A stretch of DNA of 64,000 bases, taken from UBA7359 sp041689615. GTDB lineage: Bacteria > Pseudomonadota > Gammaproteobacteria > Eutrophobiales > Eutrophobiaceae. Shown here one piece after another: positions 9,758 through 17,932 of the stretch. The notes beneath the pieces were generated by a model, which was not told where the DNA came from, did no database searches, and saw only the letters and a program-made list of their open reading frames with translations. Made by a program: the position numbers and the translations under genes. Position 1 is the first letter of the stretch; the number at the start of each line of letters is the position of its first letter. Location: contig JBDNFW010000043.1 in assembly GCA_041689615.1 (NCBI GenBank), forward strand, positions 87,997 to 151,996. Reading direction: 5' to 3'.

Positions 9758-10252
9758 TTATTGAGCTTCGATATAGAGAAAGCTCAAACCACCTGAAGCA
9801 CCTAGTCCCGTGCTGGTTTCCAACGCTAAAGGCTGTAAGCTGAAACTGTCATTACTACCGCCAATCAATGCTTTTGCACCTAAACCAACACCAACAGCAG
9901 CATTGAGTTCCGCACCAACATATTTACCCGCTAATGCATGGCTATTCGCACTTACATCATTACTCGCTGCAAAAACAGCAAAATGCATTGTTTCATCGGT
10001 TTTAAAGCTTAAATCCAAACCAAGACCAATACCGGTTTCACCTTTATATTTTTCAACTGTACCTGCATTATCGAATTCACATACTACATCCGCAGTTGAA
10101 CGAATGATTAAGTTAACGCGCGATCCAGGAACAACGGTACATTTAAGTACACCGAGTTGTAGACCGTGTGAATCAGCCATAGCTGATTGACTACAAGCTA
10201 CAACGATAGCCACGCAAAATAGATGAGAAATTCTTTTGATTGTTTTATTCAT
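9758..10252 (-). CDS. DUF992-family exported protein
   Basis: 164 residues with a signal peptide (about 1-26, ending SQSAMA-DS). The mature part fits the DUF992 family: a cysteine in LGVLKCTVVPG, a second in VVCEFDN, and repeating Gly-rich beta segments (ETGIGLGLDLSF, VGVGLGAKALIGG). DUF992 proteins are small periplasmic proteins of unknown function. It has its own terminator and a 100-base upstream gap, so it is probably monocistronic. Confidence 0.75.
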   Translation of the reverse strand: MNKTIKRISHLFCVAIVVACSQSAMADSHGLQLGVLKCTVVPGSRVNLIIRSTADVVCEFDNAGTVEKYKGETGIGLGLDLSFKTDETMHFAVFAASNDVSANSHALAGKYVGAELNAAVGVGLGAKALIGGSNDSFSLQPLALETSTGLGASGGLSFLYIEAQ

Positions 10253-10352
10253 GCTTTATTTTTCCTTAATTTGAAGATTCAAAACCCAGTTAGTATATAA
10301 ATTAAATGACATTCTTAACAGTGGTGAATTTCACACTTTTGAAAAAAGTTTA

Positions 10353-11498
10353 TTAATCTTTCAAACCAAACCACGCAATGATGACACCCACTGAGCTTAG
10401 TATAGCTGCGAAAAGGAAGGTTTGCATAGATCCGACATAATCCCAAAGGTAGCCGCTAATCAGACTGCCTAGTGCCAAACCTGCACCAAAACTGACGCTG
10501 CTATACAAGGCTTGTCCTCTGCCCTGATGCTCACCTTTGAACTCACGGTGAATGTATTGAATGGCAACAGCATGATAGATACCAAAAGTTGCAGCATGAA
10601 GACATTGAGCAAATAGTAATATAAAAACATTATCCACAAACCAGGCAATCAACAACCAACGTATGGTTGCTAATATCAAAACCAGAATCATAAGTCGGCG
10701 TAAACCGAAATGACCTATGACCCGATGCATGAATAAGTAAATTAGCACTTCAGCAAGAACGCCTAATGCCCAGGCAGTACCAATAAAACTATTCGAATAA
10801 TGATGTTCTTCAAGATAGATAGAAAAAAATGTGTAATATGGCCCATGCCCCGCTTGGACTAGAAAACACACCATCATCAACGTGATGATATGCGGTTTGA
10901 ACAAGATTGAGCGGAATGTAGAGCCGTTAGACTCTTCATGAGAAGAAGGAATTTCCGGTAGGGATAAGCTATGCAGCCAAACCAAAAACATCGAAGCAAT
11001 AATTATTGGTAGTAAATAAACAATCGGTTGATGATCAAAAAATTTACCTAAGGCAAGAACCGCAATAATAAAACTAATCGAACCCCAGATTCGTACAACG
11101 GTATAACTGTCACTTGATTCACCAAGGTGGGATAAAGTTGTTGCTTCAATCTGAGGTAAAGCCGCACTCCAGAATATCGAGAAAACAAAAAGAATAAAAA
11201 ATAGAGACCAGAAATCCTGATAGAACAACACTAGCGAAAAAAATAACATTGATAATAATGAAGTATGACGAATAACCTGTATTCGCTTGCCGGTATGATC
11301 AACAATCCAGCCCCAGATAAAAGAAGAGAAGATTTTAGTTACCACGACAATCGCCGAAAGAATACCAATATCCTCGGCAGTCATGCCTATCGATTTTAGA
11401 TAGAGCGACCAATACGGCATGAATGCGCCGATGGTCAAGAAGAATAGGAAATAAAAACCGGACAGTCGCCAGTAAGGCAAGCCGTCGACTTTAATCAT
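10353..11498 (-). CDS. MFS transporter, HcaT/phenylpropionate-permease-like
   Basis: Inner-membrane protein of 381 residues with about 12 predicted transmembrane segments. The N-terminus (LPYWRLSGFYFLFFLTIGAF) and the loop WGWIVDHTGKR between helices 2 and 3 match the major-facilitator group containing HcaT and LacY-like permeases. The loop IHREFKGEHQGRGQALYSS is also typical of that group. Substrate cannot be assigned from sequence. It is not in an evident catabolic operon. Confidence 0.8.
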   Translation of the reverse strand: MIKVDGLPYWRLSGFYFLFFLTIGAFMPYWSLYLKSIGMTAEDIGILSAIVVVTKIFSSFIWGWIVDHTGKRIQVIRHTSLLSMLFFSLVLFYQDFWSLFFILFVFSIFWSAALPQIEATTLSHLGESSDSYTVVRIWGSISFIIAVLALGKFFDHQPIVYLLPIIIASMFLVWLHSLSLPEIPSSHEESNGSTFRSILFKPHIITLMMVCFLVQAGHGPYYTFFSIYLEEHHYSNSFIGTAWALGVLAEVLIYLFMHRVIGHFGLRRLMILVLILATIRWLLIAWFVDNVFILLFAQCLHAATFGIYHAVAIQYIHREFKGEHQGRGQALYSSVSFGAGLALGSLISGYLWDYVGSMQTFLFAAILSSVGVIIAWFGLKD

Positions 11499-11603
11499 GA
11501 GGGCTCCTCTATTAATTCTGGGTAAGATAGATTGAGATTCATAATTTTCAAGAGCAAGGCACTAAGTACCTGTAATAGTTATTCTATTGCGGGTGCTTAG
11601 TAA

Positions 11604-11655
11604 AGCTTCCGCTCCTGCTAACGCTCCTCACCTACGTCCTGTAGGCGACGAAGCT
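11604..11655. repeat. Imperfect palindrome in the MFS-aroC gap
   Basis: The 212-base gap 11499-11709 has no gene. Within it, AGCTTC (11604-11609) pairs with GAAGCT (11650-11655), and an inner CCTAC/GTAGG stem lies between them. It may be a dispersed intergenic repeat or a transcript-end structure for the MFS gene's neighbours; no T-run follows. Confidence 0.3.
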
Positions 11656-11709
11656 ATTGGAGATTATGGAATCAAGATACTTATTCACGAATTGATAGAG
11701 AGCCCTCAA

Positions 11710-12810
11710 CTATTTGTTACTTGCAGGTATGACAGGAGTAATTGATTGAACATCGGCATTCTGACCACGATGACGAAGCATATGATCCATTAACACCAAT
11801 GCTAACATTGCTTCGGCAATGGGTGTTGCGCGAATACCGACACAAGGATCATGACGACCTTTAGTCACAACTTCTGTAGCCTGACCTGATTTATCAATTG
11901 TATCGCCAGGTAAACGAATGCTCGATGTTGGTTTGAATGCTGTACTCACTAAAATATCTTGTCCCGAAGAAATACCACCTAAAATACCGCCGGCATTGTT
12001 ACCGACAAAACCTTCGGGTGTCATTTCATCGCGATGTACTGTGCCTTTTTGCTCAACACAATCAAAACCGGCTCCAATTTCAACCGCTTTGGCCGCATTA
12101 ATTCCCATCATCGCCTTGGCAATGTCCGCATCCAAACGATCAAAAATAGGTTCGCCTAAACCAACAGGCACATTCTCAGCAACCACATTTATTCGCGCAC
12201 CAATAGATTCGCCTTCTTTACGAAGCGCATCCATGTAGTCATCTAATTCAGAAACACGATCTGGATCCGGACAAAAGAAAGCATTGTTCTCTACTTCATC
12301 CCAATCTTTATGTTCAATTTTCATGGGGCCGATTTGTGAAAGATAACCGCGTATCACTATGCCAAATTTTTCTTTCAAATATTTCTTGGCAATCGCGCCG
12401 GCAGCCACACGCATACACGTTTCACGCGCAGAAGCTCGACCACCACCGCGATGATCGCGAATCCCATATTTTTGTTGATAGGTATAGTCGGCATGACCGG
12501 GGCGAAACATTTCCATAATATTGCCGTAATCTTTCGATTTTTGATCTTCATTTTCGATAAGCAGACCAATTGGGGTTCCGGTTGTCACACCTTCAAACAC
12601 ACCCGACATGATTTTTACCGTATCGGATTCTTTACGTTGAGTAACATGACGTGATTTACCGGGCTTACGACGATCCAGATCGTGCTGCATATCCGCTTCC
12701 GTCAAAGCCATTCCCGGAGGACAGCCATCGACAATGCACACGTATCCCGAACCATGACTTTCGCCGGCACTGGTGACCGTGAATAATTTTCCGAATGTAT
12801 TTCCTGACAT
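11710..12810 (-). CDS. aroC: Chorismate synthase
   Basis: FMN-dependent last step of the shikimate pathway, converting EPSP to chorismate. 366 residues, normal length. The three family signatures are present: GESHGSGYVCIVDGCPPG near the N-terminus, a central YGIRDHRGGGRASARET, and RHDPCVGIRATPIAEAM near the C-terminus. A TACAAT sequence (minus strand, 12824-12819) lies 8 bases before the ATG and no ribosome-binding site is visible, so the transcript may have almost no leader. Confidence 0.98.
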   Translation of the reverse strand: MSGNTFGKLFTVTSAGESHGSGYVCIVDGCPPGMALTEADMQHDLDRRKPGKSRHVTQRKESDTVKIMSGVFEGVTTGTPIGLLIENEDQKSKDYGNIMEMFRPGHADYTYQQKYGIRDHRGGGRASARETCMRVAAGAIAKKYLKEKFGIVIRGYLSQIGPMKIEHKDWDEVENNAFFCPDPDRVSELDDYMDALRKEGESIGARINVVAENVPVGLGEPIFDRLDADIAKAMMGINAAKAVEIGAGFDCVEQKGTVHRDEMTPEGFVGNNAGGILGGISSGQDILVSTAFKPTSSIRLPGDTIDKSGQATEVVTKGRHDPCVGIRATPIAEAMLALVLMDHMLRHRGQNADVQSITPVIPASNK

Positions 12811-12920
12811 AGCGCGCTATTGTATATGGGAACGACCATCTCGTACATGTTGAACTCTAGTGAATTTAGATGCTCTAATAGACGGCAAGCCATTTAAATA
12901 ATGTTTAAATCAAGATTAAG

Positions 12921-13436
12921 ATGATACGAATAATCATAATTTCGCTTTTTCTACTAATCCCTTTATCAACAAAGGCTGATGCGCTTAGTATGAGCTTGGT
13001 AAATATAGCCGGTGTTGAAGAACCTTTAAATAATCACATTGGCAAAGGTCAATGGGTTGTCGTCAATACATGGAGTCCGACGTGTAGCGCCTGCGTGATT
13101 GAATTACCTCAAATCAGAAAATTCATAGAACGAAACCCAAATATCCCAATGTTGGGAGTGACACTGGATTTTCCCAGCTTTGGTTATGGCAAAATGGATA
13201 TCCTACAAGAATTCTTAAAAACCGAACCCCTCGACTTCCCTCTGTTCCTCGCAGATATAGAACAAGCCTCAGAAGTCATCGGACGATGGTTAGTCGGTAT
13301 TCCGTCAATGACCATCTTTCACCCCGATGGACGACCATTAGTCACATGGCCGGGTGTAGTTGAGATTGATGAGATAGAAAAATATATCGCAAATTATGAA
13401 GAGGAAGATGATCCGTTGTCAGAAGGATTTCGTTAA
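12921..13436 (+). CDS. TlpA-like thiol-disulfide protein, periplasmic
   Basis: 171 residues with an N-terminal signal peptide (MIRIIIISLFLLIPLSTKADA). The thioredoxin fold has the redox pair C55-S-A-C58 in NTWSPTCSACVIELP and the cis-proline region GIPSMTIFHPDG. The CSAC pair is unusual against the common CxPC of TlpA/ResA proteins, so its redox behaviour may differ. Its last four bases overlap the stop of the convergent ParE toxin gene. Role unknown; cytochrome or cell-envelope thiol maintenance is possible. Confidence 0.8.
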   Translation: MIRIIIISLFLLIPLSTKADALSMSLVNIAGVEEPLNNHIGKGQWVVVNTWSPTCSACVIELPQIRKFIERNPNIPMLGVTLDFPSFGYGKMDILQEFLKTEPLDFPLFLADIEQASEVIGRWLVGIPSMTIFHPDGRPLVTWPGVVEIDEIEKYIANYEEEDDPLSEGFR

Positions 13437-13759
13437 CTCTCTAACAACCGTCGTTTAAGTAAAGTTTGCATATCGCGTCGACCATCAACGATAAGATAAA
13501 TGTACACTTTGTTTTTAATAACTCGATAAATTATCCGATAGGGTTTAAAAAATACTTCACGATAATCTCGAATACCCAATGACAATAATTCTTGAGGATA
13601 AGTGCCACGTTCAGGTAACTCTGACAAACTGTTTATTATTTCTTCAATTTTGCTCAATACCTCGTCAGCACTTTGAAGTGAATCATATTGAGCAATATAC
13701 GTATCCAGTTCTTCAAGATCACTTACTGCACTGTCAGTAAGAAAAACTTTACTCGGCAT
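13433..13759 (-). CDS. ParE/RelE-superfamily toxin
   Basis: 108-residue toxin of a type II toxin-antitoxin pair. The fold signature is clear: an N-terminal AVSDLEELDTYIA helix, ELPERGTYP, REVFFKPYRIIYRV and a C-terminal VDGRRDMQTLLKRRL strand/helix. It looks more like ParE (gyrase poison) than RelE, but the target is inferred. Its ATG overlaps the antitoxin stop by one base (TAATG), indicating coupled translation. Confidence 0.88.
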   Translation of the reverse strand: MPSKVFLTDSAVSDLEELDTYIAQYDSLQSADEVLSKIEEIINSLSELPERGTYPQELLSLGIRDYREVFFKPYRIIYRVIKNKVYIYLIVDGRRDMQTLLKRRLLES

Positions 13760-14034
13760 TAAGCCTTTACCCTCTTTTTACGAATACGCTTCATTACATC
13801 CGTAGCCGCTTGAACTTTACCTGCTTCGATTTGCTGATTACCAAGCGCAAGAATTTTTAGTAATGCCAATGTTTCCTGTGTTTGTTCATAACTTTTCACA
13901 TCCTGCATTACAACTTTGGCTTCGCCATTTTGCGTAATAATGAAAGGTTCTCGTTGTTCACCTAATTGACGTATAACTTCGGCTGCGTGAGCCTTGAGAT
14001 AGCTGATGGGTTTAATGTGAGAAGATAGTTTCAT
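13759..14034 (-). CDS. Phd/YefM-family antitoxin
   Basis: 91 residues. The N-terminal DNA-binding Phd/YefM domain is recognisable in HIKPISYLKAHAAEVIRQL and PFIITQNGEAKVVM; the C-terminal part is the likely toxin-neutralising segment and ends in a basic KRIRKKRVKA tail. It is first in the pair, and a perfect inverted repeat upstream is a probable autorepression operator. Confidence 0.88.
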   Translation of the reverse strand: MKLSSHIKPISYLKAHAAEVIRQLGEQREPFIITQNGEAKVVMQDVKSYEQTQETLALLKILALGNQQIEAGKVQAATDVMKRIRKKRVKA

Positions 14035-14056
14035 AGACGATACTCATCAAATTATA

Positions 14057-14087
14057 TTGACCTAAATATAGTTCTTATATAGGTCAA
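14057..14087. promoter_or_regulatory. Putative toxin-antitoxin operator (inverted repeat)
   Basis: TTGACCTA (14057-14064) and TAGGTCAA (14080-14087) form a perfect 8-base inverted repeat around a 15-base AT-rich spacer, 23 bases upstream of the antitoxin ATG. Phd/YefM antitoxins usually repress their own promoter by binding such palindromes. The function is inferred from position and symmetry. Confidence 0.55.
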
Positions 14088-14177
14088 AATCAAGTTATCA
14101 ATTAATTAGTAAATAAAAAGAGGCTTTCTTGTCAAAAAGATTTAAACAACTTTTTTTTAATTTCGAAAATTTTCAAC

Positions 14178-14285
14178 TATGTTTTTCGCTTGATGGCGCC
14201 TTACTTCTTTTTAAAAAGAAGTTGGTCGCTATCAAGCGAAAACTGTTTTAAATAAAAACTAGATTCCTGCTTTCGCGGGAATGAC
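14178..14285. repeat. Palindromic repeat followed by a dRS3-like repeat
   Basis: A long imperfect hairpin (about 14180-14242) has arms TTTTCGCTTGAT and ATCAAGCGAAAA and a centre of ACTTCTTTTT facing AAAAAGAAGT. It is followed at about 14262-14285 by ATTCCTGC-TTTC-GCGGGAAT, close to the widespread ATTCCC-N8-GGGAAT (dRS3-like) intergenic repeat. Both are typical dispersed non-coding elements. They sit between the toxin-antitoxin operator and the soxD-like stop, where they may also terminate transcription. Confidence 0.5.
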
Positions 14286-14295
14286 GAAAGAAGAA

Positions 14296-14844
14296 TTACT
14301 TTTTACTTTTCTCTTCTTCATAAACATTTATAAATCCATCAACATTTGGCATTTTTATTTTCGGTAATGTCGATGCATTCATAACCTCATCTTTAGTAAT
14401 AATATTATTAAGATATAAAAGATAAGCTGTGACAGCATAGATTTCATTATTACTTAATGATTCCGGTGCGGTCATTGGCATGGAACGCCGTACGACATCA
14501 AATATCGTTGTCGCATAAGGCCAATAACTTCCTATTGTTTGTTCTGGATATTCACTGCTTAATTCATTTTGTGCGCCCGCCAATTGATCGGCGCTTGCAC
14601 CCAATCCGTTTTTTCCATGACAAGCGATGCATTTTTGTTGATAGATCTTTTCTCCTTCAACAACATTGCCTTCGCCTTCAGGTAAACCTTCGCCATCTGG
14701 AAAAACACTGATATCCCATTTTGCGATTTCTTCTGGCGATACAGCATGACCAAGACGAGGACCGTCTTGAATTGATTCTGCGTATAGGAAATTAATCCCA
14801 GCCGCTATCAATACTGATATCAGAATTATCTTTTGGTATTTCAT
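14296..14844 (-). CDS. soxD: SoxD-like monohaem cytochrome c subunit of sulfite dehydrogenase
   Basis: Periplasmic cytochrome c, partner of SoxC. The haem motif is CIACH in KCIACHGKNGLGA. The block PYATTIFDVVRRSMPMTAPESL followed by NNEIYAVTAYLLYLNN is characteristic of SoxD. Classical SoxD is a diheme protein roughly twice this size, so this is the one-domain version. The start is probably the ATG at 14844 (MKYQKIILISVLIAAG, a signal peptide); an in-frame ATG at 14874 would add ten residues with no signal character. The gene overlaps the end of soxC. Confidence 0.85.
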   Translation of the reverse strand: MKYQKIILISVLIAAGINFLYAESIQDGPRLGHAVSPEEIAKWDISVFPDGEGLPEGEGNVVEGEKIYQQKCIACHGKNGLGASADQLAGAQNELSSEYPEQTIGSYWPYATTIFDVVRRSMPMTAPESLSNNEIYAVTAYLLYLNNIITKDEVMNASTLPKIKMPNVDGFINVYEEEKSKK

Positions 14845-16168
14845 CTTTGTCATAAACGTGTGATACGAAACCATCCGTATCGACTTGCCAGTTTGTTATT
14901 GCGTTATAGTGAAAGAAACCATGCCGGCCTCTTTCCTTTACTAATTTATTTCTTTCCGGTTGTACGTAACCTGTTTCATCTGTTGCTCTACTTTTTAATA
15001 CAGCAAGTTTGCCATTCCAGTTCCAGGGCAAACGAAAACGAGTTAATGCACGATCAAGTACAGGTTCTTGTAATTCTGCTTTAGCCCAGCTTTTTCCACC
15101 ATCAGCAGACACTTCAACCATGCTAATCTTGCCACGACCCGACCAGGCCAAACCGGTTATTTGATATAAACCTTTTTCCTTTAACAACATATGCGCTGAA
15201 GGTGAGGTAATTAAAGATTTTGCTTCGATAGGAAAGGTAAACATTCTTGCCTTACCGGAAGGTTGTAACTCGGTATATTTTGAAGTTTCGTTACGTGCCA
15301 TGACGGGACGATCAGTCACTTTTAATCGACGTAACCATTTTACATTTAATACACCTTCCCAACCGGGAACAATTAAACGTAAAGGATAACCATTTTCTGG
15401 ACGAATACGTTCACCATTTTGATATAGTGCCAGAAATGCATCGTCCATTGCTTTTTCAATCGGAATTGACATTTCCATGGCAAAGGCATCGGCACCTTCG
15501 GCAATAATCCATTTTGCTTTTTTTCTTAAACCCACTTCATTTAATAAAACTGAAAGCGGCACACCCGTCCATTCACTACACGACACCATGCCATTAAAGT
15601 AACCTGCTTCAGACTGAGAAGGCTGACTATTCCAACCGGCATTACTGTTGCCACCACATTCTATAAAGCAAATTTTAGATTGCATCGGGTAACGTAACAA
15701 ATCATCAATAGTAAAAATTAAATCTTCTTTCACTAACCCATGAATTAATAAGCGATGTTGTTTTGGATCAATTTGCGGCACGCCATTGTGATGGCGTTCA
15801 TAATGTAAACCGTTCGGCGTAATCGTTCCTTCCATTTTATGTAACGGTGTCCATGAAACACCATTGCCGGGAACAACTTCATTGGGAGATGGATAACGAA
15901 CAACATCATCTTCAAACTCTGATGGCATGCCATAAGTTGAAAATGGCGCGCCTGGTTGTTTCATCCAAGGAGGGTTCGCGGGATCAAAATCTGCTTTATT
16001 TTTATTTTGTATCACTTCTTTAGACGCTGCTATGGATGTCGTTGAGGCAAGTGCAGAAATAGCACCAAACTGTAACCCTTTTTTCAAAAACAATCGGCGA
16101 TCAAGTAAGCCATTACCGGCTACTTTATAATCGTCCAGTGATAGATCGTTTTTACGATCTACTGTCAT
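14792..16168 (-). CDS. soxC: Sulfite dehydrogenase / sulfane dehydrogenase molybdoprotein SoxC
   Basis: Molybdenum-cofactor enzyme of the sulfite-oxidase family, 458 residues. A Tat export signal is visible (DRRLFLKKG, residues 23-31, then a hydrophobic stretch to about 48). The Mo-ligand cysteine is C171 in CFIECGGNSNAGWN. The dimerisation domain follows from about residue 310. In the Sox pathway SoxCD oxidises the sulfane sulfur bound to SoxY; with a SoxYZ-like carrier directly upstream, that is the likely role. A GAGGTTAGGCG ribosome site precedes the ATG. Confidence 0.93.
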   Translation of the reverse strand: MTVDRKNDLSLDDYKVAGNGLLDRRLFLKKGLQFGAISALASTTSIAASKEVIQNKNKADFDPANPPWMKQPGAPFSTYGMPSEFEDDVVRYPSPNEVVPGNGVSWTPLHKMEGTITPNGLHYERHHNGVPQIDPKQHRLLIHGLVKEDLIFTIDDLLRYPMQSKICFIECGGNSNAGWNSQPSQSEAGYFNGMVSCSEWTGVPLSVLLNEVGLRKKAKWIIAEGADAFAMEMSIPIEKAMDDAFLALYQNGERIRPENGYPLRLIVPGWEGVLNVKWLRRLKVTDRPVMARNETSKYTELQPSGKARMFTFPIEAKSLITSPSAHMLLKEKGLYQITGLAWSGRGKISMVEVSADGGKSWAKAELQEPVLDRALTRFRLPWNWNGKLAVLKSRATDETGYVQPERNKLVKERGRHGFFHYNAITNWQVDTDGFVSHVYDKDEIPKDNSDISIDSGWD

Positions 16169-16212
16169 CGCCTAACCTCTAGTTATTATTTTTGTGTCTA
16201 AACAGACTACTA

Positions 16213-17055
16213 TTAAGATTTCTTTACATCATAGTTAGAACTAAATTCGTTCTTCTTGGTATCAGTTCCTTTCACAGTCATGACGCCTTCTTCTTTTGGC
16301 ACGAAGTAAAAACGTAAGGCCGGATCCATACTGACCGAAAAGGTTAACAACGCTTTAACAACCAGTTTGCCATTATATGTTACTTCCATGGTATCCATAA
16401 AAAACGCAGGGGGGATAACGCGCGACCCCACTCTTATCGGTGCCATTCCGGTTATATTCGGATGACGTACTTTTACTTGCATCAGGTTTGGCTCACCTAG
16501 AGCTAAATCACCCACCACTTTCATCTGCATTTTACCCAACAGTTTTCTAGAATCTTCCATACTCGCCGGTGGTGGTGCCGAGCAAGCGCCTTTGGCACGG
16601 ACAAAGCTCTTGGTCATATACAGCTCACCTGAATTTAGTTCCGCGACCACGCGGACATAAGCAAAGGTATCAACACGAATGCGCATGGCTAAATCGGCTT
16701 TGCCACTGTCAGGCGTGAATTCAAACATACCCACTAAAGGCATGGGGTTCATATCAACAAAGACATGCATCTTTTTGATATAGCGTTCTTCTGTCTGAGG
16801 AATTGTAGTATGAATCGATATGGGAACAACCGAAGCGTCTTCTGCCGTATAAGGCGCTTTTAATTCGATAATATTTTGTTCAACGCCTTCAATAATTTTT
16901 CTGTCTTGAAAATTCTGTTTTCTGAGATTTTCTTCCCAGGCTTTGTCAGAAATTTTATGTCGGTGATCGGCAGGCTGAACATCGGCTAAGACAACACTAG
17001 AAAACGACATTAGTGAAAAAATGATTAAAAACTTAAACTTAACTAAATATTTCAA
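16213..17055 (-). CDS. Fused SoxYZ-like sulfur carrier protein
   Basis: SoxY-like domain (about residues 35-170 of the mature order) fused to a SoxZ-like domain (last ~100 residues). The SoxY part ends in GACSAPPP, whose cysteine corresponds to the sulfur-binding Cys of the C-terminal GGCGG arm of SoxY; here it is internal because of the fusion. The family is known as the fused (quinoprotein-dehydrogenase-associated) SoxYZ-like carrier. I choose the TTG at 17055: AGAGGA lies 7 bases upstream and a signal peptide (LKYLVKFKFLIIFSLMSF...) follows. An ATG at 17097 would prepend 14 non-signal residues. Confidence 0.85.
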   Translation of the reverse strand: MKYLVKFKFLIIFSLMSFSSVVLADVQPADHRHKISDKAWEENLRKQNFQDRKIIEGVEQNIIELKAPYTAEDASVVPISIHTTIPQTEERYIKKMHVFVDMNPMPLVGMFEFTPDSGKADLAMRIRVDTFAYVRVVAELNSGELYMTKSFVRAKGACSAPPPASMEDSRKLLGKMQMKVVGDLALGEPNLMQVKVRHPNITGMAPIRVGSRVIPPAFFMDTMEVTYNGKLVVKALLTFSVSMDPALRFYFVPKEEGVMTVKGTDTKKNEFSSNYDVKKS

Positions 17056-17149
17056 ATTGGTATCCTCTTGATTTAACTCTATTTTTATAAAAAACAAGCA
17101 TCATCGTTATTAATTTGAGGCTATTTAAACAACTCCATCCACAACTGTC

Positions 17150-17165
17150 TGTGACCTAAGTTACA
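17150..17165. promoter_or_regulatory. Crp-type operator upstream of soxYZ
   Basis: TGTGA-CCTAAG-TTACA, one mismatch from the TGTGA-N6-TCACA consensus. It begins one base beyond the stop codon of the Crp-family gene and lies 95 bases upstream of the soxYZ TTG. The regulator's recognition helix (REVISR) has the Crp-type contact residues, so it may bind here itself. Not proven. Confidence 0.5.
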
Positions 17166-17846
17166 TTAGAGACTTTTTAAACTGTATTCGTTGAGCTTGT
17201 CTTTGTTAATTAACTGAATTTTTCCACGTTGACTTTCTATCCAACCTTGGCGTTCCCATTCATTAATATGTCGACTAATCACTTCACGAACGCTGCCCAT
17301 ATCAAGTGCTAGCTGTTGGTGAGTACTGGTAATCGTATTCTTATCATCGACGATTTTTAATAAATATCGCGCTAAACGAATATCAATACGACTAAAAGCA
17401 ACTTCATTGACCAAGAGGATAAGATCGGAAAGTAGCTCCCCATAATTGTTATGCACAAACTTACGAAACTGAATTGATTGTGCCATCAAGTCATTAAATA
17501 TATTAGTAGGAATTGCAGCAAGCAGTGTATCTTGCTCAGCAATACTTTCGGCAGGGAAAGTCGAGTTTGCCATCAAACAAGATGTAGTTAATACGCAAGT
17601 CTGCCCCGAACTCACTCGATAAAGGAGAATTTCTCGCCCCGATTCAGAACTTCTATAAACTCGTGTCTGACCACTAAGACACATTAAAAAATTACTGCAA
17701 TCCCAACCCGGCTCGTAAGCGACTTCGCCTCGAGTGAGCTGTTTAAATAAAACAACCTTCTTTAACAGTTCTTGATGTTCTTTATCTAATCCCAATAGTT
17801 CGGGAAACAGTTCAAACCATTTTTCAATGTGCTCTGATTTTTTCAA
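17166..17846 (-). CDS. Crp/Fnr-family transcriptional regulator
   Basis: 226 residues: cyclic-nucleotide-binding-like sensor domain (about 20-140) and winged helix-turn-helix (about 170-215). The recognition helix SVREVISRHI places R187, E188 and R192 as in E. coli Crp (R180, E181, R185), which reads TGTGA half-sites. There is no Fnr-type N-terminal cysteine cluster, so it is not an Fe-S oxygen sensor. The single Cys residues at 50, 56, 84 and 90 could be redox active. It sits directly upstream of soxYZ-soxC-soxD and probably controls them. The inducing signal is unknown. Confidence 0.85.
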   Translation of the reverse strand: MKKSEHIEKWFELFPELLGLDKEHQELLKKVVLFKQLTRGEVAYEPGWDCSNFLMCLSGQTRVYRSSESGREILLYRVSSGQTCVLTTSCLMANSTFPAESIAEQDTLLAAIPTNIFNDLMAQSIQFRKFVHNNYGELLSDLILLVNEVAFSRIDIRLARYLLKIVDDKNTITSTHQQLALDMGSVREVISRHINEWERQGWIESQRGKIQLINKDKLNEYSLKSL

Positions 17847-17932
17847 AAATATATCCTGCCTAACTAATTATTATTAGTAGTAGTATAAACGTTAAATTAG
17901 TTTCAGAAAGAAACAACGGTTATTTAACTTTA

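Noticed and set aside
16213..17097. ATG at 17097 as the soxYZ start
   Set aside because: It would add 14 polar residues before the signal peptide; the TTG at 17055 has AGAGGA 7 bases upstream.
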